DNA from: Actinomycetota bacterium
GTDB lineage: Bacteria; Actinomycetota; Acidimicrobiia; Spongiisociales; UBA11373
DNA length: 11,265 bases
Assembly: GCA_030688105.1 (NCBI GenBank)
Contig: JAUYIV010000154.1
Span: 1 to 11,265 of the forward strand
Reading direction: 5' to 3'
Shown here in pieces: positions 1 to 4,801 of this stretch. The translations under genes and the position numbers were made by a program. How positions within the stretch are numbered: position 1 is the first letter of the stretch; each line of letters opens with the position of its first letter. A model generated the notes under the pieces. The model had not been told where the DNA came from. It did no database searches and saw nothing but the letters and a program-made list of their open reading frames with translations.

Positions 1-1
1 G

Positions 2-583
2 CTGGCTCAACCCCTGGTCATCTGGTCGTTCTGCCACCAGATGGGGATGCACTACGGCTCTCTGGTCTAGCTCAAGCGCCGGACCCGGTGGATGCTGGTC
101 CTCGGAGGCGTGTTCGGACTCCTCTTGCTCACCTCCCTGGCGCCCTATCCGCGGTCGATGGTCGGAGTGCCCGCCGACGGCGTGTCGAATGCCGCGCCGC
201 CGACCCTCGCCATGGGGGCGCTGCTGCTCCTCCAGGTCGGGCTCGCGCTGATGATGCGCGACCGGGTCCTCCATCGCCTCACCCATTCGCGACGATGGGC
301 AATGATCAACGATCTGGCCGGCCGGTTCTCGATGCCGCTGTATCTCCTCCACACCACCGGGTTCGTGATGGCCCTGGGGGTGGTCTACCTGGGGCTGTCC
401 TATCTGCCGCCGTCGTCGTCGAGCGGAACCTGGTGGATGGAACGCCCCGCCTGGGTGGCTCTATCGACGCTGGTGACGTTGCCGATCGTGCTGGTGGGGA
501 GCCGCTTACTGGGCGGCCGGTCCGGGTCGCGGGACGGTCCCGAGGGCAAGGGTGAGACCTCGGACGCCGGAATGCTCGAGTAG
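2..583 (+). pseudogene. Acyltransferase-3 family membrane protein, 5'-truncated by window edge and interrupted by in-frame TAG
   Basis: The C-terminal half of an integral-membrane acyltransferase 3 protein (the family that moves acyl groups onto sugars, lipids or antibiotics at the membrane). Reading from base 2, the sequence IWSFCHQMGMHYGSLV aligns without gaps to IWGFCHQLGLHYRALV of the next gene, then meets TAG at 68-70 exactly where the neighbour has Glu (GAG). Homology resumes at once: the Y-P-R-S-M-V-G-V-P motif, the R-F-S-M-P-L-Y-L-L-H segment and the closing hydrophobic helices are all present, ending at TAG 581-583. A single G-to-T change would explain the stop. An ATG at 92 could restart translation, but the product would be only the last 163 residues and would lack the N-terminal catalytic region. 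A sequencing error is the main alternative to a real nonsense mutation. The gene lies 5 bp upstream of its paralogue, so the two were probably one transcription unit. Confidence 0.75.
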
Positions 584-588
584 ACCGG

Positions 589-1740
589 ATGACGTCGACG
601 ATGCCCGTCACCGAGCCGCGGACGGCTGAACGCGAGATCTACATCGACTTCCTCAGGGCTTCGAGTCTCATCGTCGTCGTGCTGTTCCACTGGGCGTTCA
701 CGATGCTCGAGTTCGGCGACACGACGGTGAGGTCGAACAGCCCCATCGGATCCACCCGTGGGGCGTGGATGCTGACGTGGTTCCTCCAGGTCATGCCGGT
801 TTTCTTCTTCGTCGGCGGTTACGCCCATTGGATCGTCTGGAAGAAGGTCCGGGACCGCGGGGGTGGCTGGTGGGCCTTCGTGGCCGGGCGTCTCAGGCGC
901 CTCGTCGTCCCGGCGGTGGCGGTGGTGATCGTGTGGGTGATCAAGGGATCGGCGATCGCGGCGCTGCGAGACATCCATTGGATGAGCGAGGCAGTACTGC
1001 TGATCGTGAGCCCACTGTGGTTTCTCGGGATCTACTCGGTGCTGGTTCTCGTGGCACCGGTGGCGATCTGGCTGCATCGGCGATGGGGGGCGATCGTCCT
1101 CGTATGGCTCGTCGGGCTGGCGGCGGTGCTCGATGTCCTCCGCTTCGGTCACGGGCAGGGATGGGCCGGATACGCCAACTTCCTGCTCATCTGGGGTTTC
1201 TGTCATCAACTCGGGCTCCACTACCGGGCCTTGGTAGAGGCACCTCGTCAGGTGGCGTGGATGTTCCTGTGGGCGGGCTTGTTCGGCCTGTTCGCTCTCA
1301 CGAGCTTCGGGCTCTACCCCCGGTCGATGGTCGGAGTGCCCGGGGACCGCTTCTCGAACATGGGCCCGCCCACTCTGGTGATTCCGGCCCTCCTCGCATT
1401 CCAGGTTGGGCTCGTCCTCCTCGCCCGACCCTGGGCGATGCGGCAGCTGGCCGAATCGCCCCGCTGGGCCGGCTTCAACGAGATGGCGAACCGCTTCTCG
1501 CTGCCCCTGTACCTGTTTCACACGAGCGCGTTCGCGGCGGCGCTCACTCTGGTCTACGTGATCGCCGAGTACGTCCCGCCGGCCCTGCCGACCGCCGAGT
1601 GGTGGTGGCAGCGCCCGCTCTGGGTCGTCCTGCCGGCGCTGTTCGCGATCCCGATCGTGCTGCTGGCGAGCCGGATGCTGCCCGGTGGGCGACGGCCCAA
1701 GCCGGTGGAGACCCCCGCAGGCGCAGAACGCTTCTGGTGA
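589..1740 (+). CDS. Acyltransferase 3 family integral membrane protein
   Basis: A 383-residue polytopic membrane protein with about ten hydrophobic helices, the usual size for the acyltransferase 3 (AT3) domain. The start of the domain is clear: E-I-Y-I-D-F-L-R-A at about residues 16-24, followed by the helix holding L-F-H-W (His34, at the position of the conserved AT3 histidine). Next comes P-V-F-F-F-V-G-G-Y at 70-78 and the basic R-L-R-R-L-V-V-P loop at 101-108. The family transfers acyl groups to carbohydrate or lipid acceptors in the membrane; the acceptor cannot be deduced here. The ATG at 589 is the first in frame after the upstream stop; an ATG at 601 is also possible, and neither has a strong ribosome site. 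The protein is a clear paralogue of the interrupted gene just upstream. Nothing ties it to the purine genes on the opposite strand. Confidence 0.88.
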   Translation: MTSTMPVTEPRTAEREIYIDFLRASSLIVVVLFHWAFTMLEFGDTTVRSNSPIGSTRGAWMLTWFLQVMPVFFFVGGYAHWIVWKKVRDRGGGWWAFVAGRLRRLVVPAVAVVIVWVIKGSAIAALRDIHWMSEAVLLIVSPLWFLGIYSVLVLVAPVAIWLHRRWGAIVLVWLVGLAAVLDVLRFGHGQGWAGYANFLLIWGFCHQLGLHYRALVEAPRQVAWMFLWAGLFGLFALTSFGLYPRSMVGVPGDRFSNMGPPTLVIPALLAFQVGLVLLARPWAMRQLAESPRWAGFNEMANRFSLPLYLFHTSAFAAALTLVYVIAEYVPPALPTAEWWWQRPLWVVLPALFAIPIVLLASRMLPGGRRPKPVETPAGAERFW

Positions 1741-1749
1741 GCCGCTGCT

Positions 1750-1772
1750 AGCCGCCTCTTCTAGCCGCGGCT
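1750..1772 (+). terminator. Possible weak hairpin after the acyltransferase gene
   Basis: AGCCGC at 1750-1755 can pair with GCGGCT at 1767-1772 across an 11-base loop, ten bases after the acyltransferase stop. AGCCGC also occurs at 1740-1745 and 1763-1768, and AGCCGCGGCT at 1763-1772 is itself a palindrome. There is no T tract, so intrinsic termination is doubtful. Confidence 0.2.
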
Positions 1773-1786
1773 GAGCCAGCGTCTGA

Positions 1787-1966
1787 GTTCAGCGCTTGCG
1801 GTACCTCGCGCGATGAGACGCGGGAGTCACTCCTGAGCCACCCCTCGTCACAGTCGTGCTTTCGGCGTGGCTGCAGGACGAGCCGATCACCAGGGTGTTC
1901 GCCGCCGGCGCGGCCCTGGTGCTGCCAGGTGTCCACTTCGGCGCCCTGCAGCATCCCATCACCGGC
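1787..1966 (+). pseudogene. Probable decayed C-terminal remnant of an EamA/DMT-type transporter
   Basis: In plus frame 2 this stretch reads R-Y-L-A-R, then TGA at 1814-1816, then D-A-G-V-T-P-E-P-P, then LVTVVLSAWLQDEP and ITRVFAAGAALVLPGVHFG. The order of a hydrophobic helix, a short D/G-E-P turn, and a final helix with G-A-A-L-V-L-x-G-V closely resembles the last two helices of EamA (drug/metabolite transporter) proteins. Only about 60 residues are left: stops at 1772, 1784 and 1814 break the frame, and an intact acyltransferase gene lies immediately upstream. There is no room for the other eight helices, so this is a fossil rather than a functional gene. The call rests on remembered family patterns over a short span and may be wrong. 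Otherwise the 1741-2021 interval holds no gene that I can see. Confidence 0.45.
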
Positions 1967-1968
1967 CG

Positions 1969-1995
1969 GTGTGGTGGCGACTCCCCACCGAACAC
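1969..1995 (-). terminator. Possible hairpin downstream of the ygfK-like gene
   Basis: Bases 1973-1977 (GGTGG) pair with 1985-1989 (CCACC) across a 7-base loop. After a two-base bulge, 1969-1972 pair with 1992-1995. On the minus strand this begins 26 bases past the stop of the ygfK-like gene, where a transcript end is expected. No T-run follows, so it may only be a 3' end stabiliser or chance. Confidence 0.22.
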
Positions 1996-2021
1996 GGCGC
2001 TCATGGTCACCACTCGGCGCG

Positions 2022-3779
2022 CTAGGCGTGACGCACCAGTTCGGTCGTCCTCACCGGCAGCCCCTCCTGGCGGGCAAGCAGGTCGATCAGGATGGAGGTC
2101 TCGGACTCCAGACCGGCGGAAGCGACGACCGCGATGGCGTCGTCCCGGTTGGAGAGCAGGAAGGCCTGGCCCTCTGCCATCTCGAAGCGGGCGGGGTCGG
2201 TGAAGAGTCGCGGCTTGATCACCGCTGGATCCCCGATCTCGGGGCAGAACGTCTTGCAGTTTCCGCACTCGTTGCACAATTCGACGAGCACGAAGTACTG
2301 CTGACGGGCGTCGAGATCGGAGCCTTCCGGGGTGGGGAGCCAGAAGAAGGCGTCGTTGGGGCAGACGGTCACACAGAAGTTGCACGCCACGCAGCCCCAC
2401 ATCTGCAGCTCGTGGTCGACGCGACGCGGCAGCTTCGAGGTGCCGCCTCGGGTGTAGGCGCGGTTCGTAGTCGGGTCGTGCAGCGTGGCCACGTAGTCGG
2501 CGACCGCGGTCGGTGAGAAGCCGGCACGCCAGGCTCCGAGACCTCCGGCGTCCCCGACCGCATCCTGCAGCGCTTTGAGCATCGGCTTGATCCGCCCGTA
2601 CCCGCCCGGCTTGAGCAGGTCGGAGCAGACGGTCACCGGCACCAGCCCGAGCCCGGCGGCTTCGGCGAAATTGTCCCGGGTGATCCCCGCCGAAAACGAC
2701 ACCTGGATCGCTCCGTCGTCGTCACCGACCCTGAGCCGGCCGGGGAGCGCCTGGTGGAGCACCTCGAGCAGCGTCATCGACACCACGTGCAGCGGTGCCC
2801 CGGACAGGTACATCGGGTCGTCGGGGAGCACGCCGCGATGGTTCTCGACCACCAGAGTGTTGGTGAGCTTGATCCCGAAGCTGCGCCCGTTGTCGGCGGC
2901 GAATCGCTCCAGCTCGCCGATGAGCTCTATACCGCGATCGAACTGGAGGTCGGCGTCGAAGTCCTGGCGCCGCAGGCGGATCTCGTCGTATCCGAGCTCG
3001 TCCACCAAGATCTCCCGTACCCGGTCGAACCCGAGCAGCGTCGGGTTGAGCTTGACCACGACGTCGACGCCGTGGCGGGCCATCAGGTGCTTGGTGATCG
3101 ACTCGATCTCGTCGGGCGGGCAGCCGTGGAACGTGGACAGCGTCACCGTGTCGGCGATCCGGGTGGGAAAGTCGTGATCCCTCCAACCGGTGAACGGCTC
3201 CGGTATCCGGCCGCGCAGCGCCTCGATGGACTCGGTGGCATCGAGGAGCCCGTCGATGAACGCGGCCACCCGCGGGTCCTGAATGCCCTTCAGGTCGTAT
3301 CCGACCGACATGTCGAACACCATCGGGCCGGGATCCTCGCCGAGGTACGGAGTCAGCTCGTCCCAGCCGCTCAGGATGTGGATGATCATCCAGGCCTTGA
3401 CGTACTCCTCGAGCGACTCGGAGATCCGGAGTTCCTGACTCCACTCGATGTTGTATCCCACCGTCTCCATGTCGATACAGGGACGGGCGACCTCCAGCTC
3501 GTCGAGGATCTGGACGGTCTTGAGCTCGACGATGCGGGCGCCGCCGATCCAGGCGAGCACGATGTTCTGTGCCATCTGGCTGTGGGGGCCCGCAGCCGGT
3601 CCGATGGGAGTGGCCGCCGGGCGACCCATGAAGTCCACGGTCAGGTCGGGCCCGGCGGAGACGTCGAAGAACCGCGCCGTGGGCAGGTCGAAGATGCGCC
3701 GTCGGGTTTCCCACTCGTGGGCGATCCGACCCAGCAGCGTGTCGAGTGGCATCGGGGTCAGTGGGGGGATCCCGGGCAT
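2022..3779 (-). CDS. ygfK: YgfK-like protein: dihydroorotate-dehydrogenase-like TIM barrel plus two [4Fe-4S] clusters, lacking the FAD/NADPH domain
   Basis: A 585-residue homologue of E. coli YgfK (annotated as putative selenate reductase subunit, linked to purine/urate breakdown). N-terminal matches run along the barrel: A-T-P-I-G-P-A-A-G-P-H-S-Q at about 56-68, I-V-E-L-K-T-V-Q-I-L-D at 83-93, F-H-G-C-P-P-D-E-I at 217-225, V-K-L-N-P-T-L-L-G at 242-250, and D-L-L-K-P-G-G-Y at 387-394. A bacterial-type 2x[4Fe-4S] ferredoxin module follows, with Cys463/466/469/473 and Cys502/505/508/512, each CxxCxxCxxxCP. In E. coli (about 1030 residues) a GltD-like FAD/NADPH domain lies between these parts; here the barrel runs almost straight into the ferredoxin. 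The result resembles PreA of dihydropyrimidine dehydrogenase, so a ferredoxin-linked reduction of a purine-derived ring is plausible but inferred. The ATG at 3779-3777 overlaps the previous stop (TGATG) and has GAGG five bases upstream. Longer in-frame starts lie inside the amidohydrolase gene and were rejected. Confidence 0.9.
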   Translation of the reverse strand: MPGIPPLTPMPLDTLLGRIAHEWETRRRIFDLPTARFFDVSAGPDLTVDFMGRPAATPIGPAAGPHSQMAQNIVLAWIGGARIVELKTVQILDELEVARPCIDMETVGYNIEWSQELRISESLEEYVKAWMIIHILSGWDELTPYLGEDPGPMVFDMSVGYDLKGIQDPRVAAFIDGLLDATESIEALRGRIPEPFTGWRDHDFPTRIADTVTLSTFHGCPPDEIESITKHLMARHGVDVVVKLNPTLLGFDRVREILVDELGYDEIRLRRQDFDADLQFDRGIELIGELERFAADNGRSFGIKLTNTLVVENHRGVLPDDPMYLSGAPLHVVSMTLLEVLHQALPGRLRVGDDDGAIQVSFSAGITRDNFAEAAGLGLVPVTVCSDLLKPGGYGRIKPMLKALQDAVGDAGGLGAWRAGFSPTAVADYVATLHDPTTNRAYTRGGTSKLPRRVDHELQMWGCVACNFCVTVCPNDAFFWLPTPEGSDLDARQQYFVLVELCNECGNCKTFCPEIGDPAVIKPRLFTDPARFEMAEGQAFLLSNRDDAIAVVASAGLESETSILIDLLARQEGLPVRTTELVRHA

Positions 3780-4801
3780 CACAGCCTCGCGTGGAGTCGA
3801 GCGGCCTGTTCGCGCGCCTTGGCCCTGATCTCGGCGGCGTCGGCACGAGTCGGAACACCGTCGCGCAGAACGGCCTCGCCGTCCACCTCGATCTGCAGGG
3901 GGCGAATTCCCGAGGTGAAGGCGATGTGCCACGGGTCCATCGGCTCGTAGGACCAGGTGACACGGTCGGCGAGGCATTCCGGCATCAGGGTCCATCCCTC
4001 CTCCAACCACGACCAGGCGGTGTCGGGGGTGGCGGTCACATCGGCCGCGCGATGCATCACGTACGCCAGCCGGAACGACTCGAGCACGTTGCCGCCGATG
4101 CCGTCGGTGCCCAGCGCCACCGGGTTGGCGAATCGGGCAGGGTCGGCGTAGCCGACCGCGTTGTTGAGGTTGCTGCGCGGATTATGGAGGATCGTTCCGG
4201 CCAGCCCGTGGTCATTGGGCAGGTGGACGCAATGGGCCAGCAGCCAGTCGGGCCTGGTGAGGCCGTCGAGGCGATCGGGGGCGTCGGCATCCTCGGGTCC
4301 CTCGGCTACGTGGACGTGGACGCCGACGTGGAATTCGCCGGCAAGGTCGGCCGCGGCATGCAGGGTCTCGTCCGAACAGGTGAAGGCGGCGTGGATGCCC
4401 ACCAAGCCCCTGCCACCGGCCGAAAGAAAGCGCCGACTCTCTTCCAGGCCCCGTCTGGCCCCGTCGGCGCCGTGGCGGTCGGTGACGCCGTAGGCGGGCA
4501 ACACCCGGACCCCCACCTCCGCACAGGCCGCCACGATGACTTCGAGGCTCCCCTCGATGGCATTGGGTGATTCGTGGTGGTCCACGATCCCCGTGGTGCC
4601 CGACTCCAGCGCCTCGAGCGCTCCGAGCTTGGCCGACCACTCGATCATCTCGAGGTCGAGGGCTGCGTCGAGGCGCCACCACACCTGCTCGAGGATTCCC
4701 CGGAAGGTGGTCGGGGTCTCCGGAGGGGCAGGCATGCCCCGGGCGAGCGACGAGTACAGATGGTGGTGGGCGCACACCAGCCCAGGGGTGGTCGCCGTCA
4801 C
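3779..4801 (-). CDS. ssnA: SsnA-type amidohydrolase (TrzA/guanine-deaminase-like), minimal form without the small beta domain
   Basis: A metal-dependent hydrolase of 340 residues, closest in pattern to E. coli SsnA (about 440). Expected metal ligands are all visible: H-x-H (His12, His14) in V-C-A-H-H-H, His164 in V-H-V-H-V-A-E, His190 in L-L-A-H-C, and Asp233 in L-G-T-D-G-I-G. D-H-H-E-S-P (74-79) and N-P-R-S-N-L-N-N (207-214) also match the family, which deaminates or opens nitrogen heterocycles. The reading frame begins right at the P-G-L-V-C-A-H-H-H motif, so the usual 50-60 N-terminal beta-strand residues are absent; the G-x-x-A-D-L strand near the C terminus is missing too. The start is taken as GTG 4801-4799, which overlaps the TGA of the hydroxylase (GTGA). 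An ATG at 4852 would add 17 residues not resembling the family. The stop overlaps the ygfK-like start. Exact substrate unknown; a purine-derived amide or amine is inferred from neighbours. Confidence 0.88.
   Translation of the reverse strand: MTATTPGLVCAHHHLYSSLARGMPAPPETPTTFRGILEQVWWRLDAALDLEMIEWSAKLGALEALESGTTGIVDHHESPNAIEGSLEVIVAACAEVGVRVLPAYGVTDRHGADGARRGLEESRRFLSAGGRGLVGIHAAFTCSDETLHAAADLAGEFHVGVHVHVAEGPEDADAPDRLDGLTRPDWLLAHCVHLPNDHGLAGTILHNPRSNLNNAVGYADPARFANPVALGTDGIGGNVLESFRLAYVMHRAADVTATPDTAWSWLEEGWTLMPECLADRVTWSYEPMDPWHIAFTSGIRPLQIEVDGEAVLRDGVPTRADAAEIRAKAREQAARLHARL

Noticed and set aside
68..70. Programmed recoding of TAG (for example as pyrrolysine) in the first acyltransferase
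   Set aside because: TAG is used as an ordinary stop elsewhere in the window (581, 2024 on the minus strand, 10696). The paralogue has plain Glu here and the site is not catalytic.
400..1521. A 373-codon minus-strand open frame across the acyltransferases
   Set aside because: Its composition is rich in R, P, H, D and E, without hydrophobic core or motifs, and it mirrors the third-position GC of the real plus-strand genes.
1889..1920. Inverted repeat ACCAGGG/CCCTGGT as a terminator
   Set aside because: The stem is 7 bp with an 18-base loop, has no T tract, and lies inside the coding-like transporter remnant, so it is more easily explained as chance in GC-rich sequence.
2754..3950. A 398-codon plus-strand open frame opposite the ygfK-like and amidohydrolase genes
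   Set aside because: It crosses two well-supported minus-strand genes and shows no domain; it is a shadow frame.
3780..4010. 77-residue N-terminal extension of the ygfK-like gene
   Set aside because: It overlaps the end of the amidohydrolase in another frame, is Arg-rich and unlike YgfK, and the ATG at 3779 has a ribosome site and a stop/start overlap.
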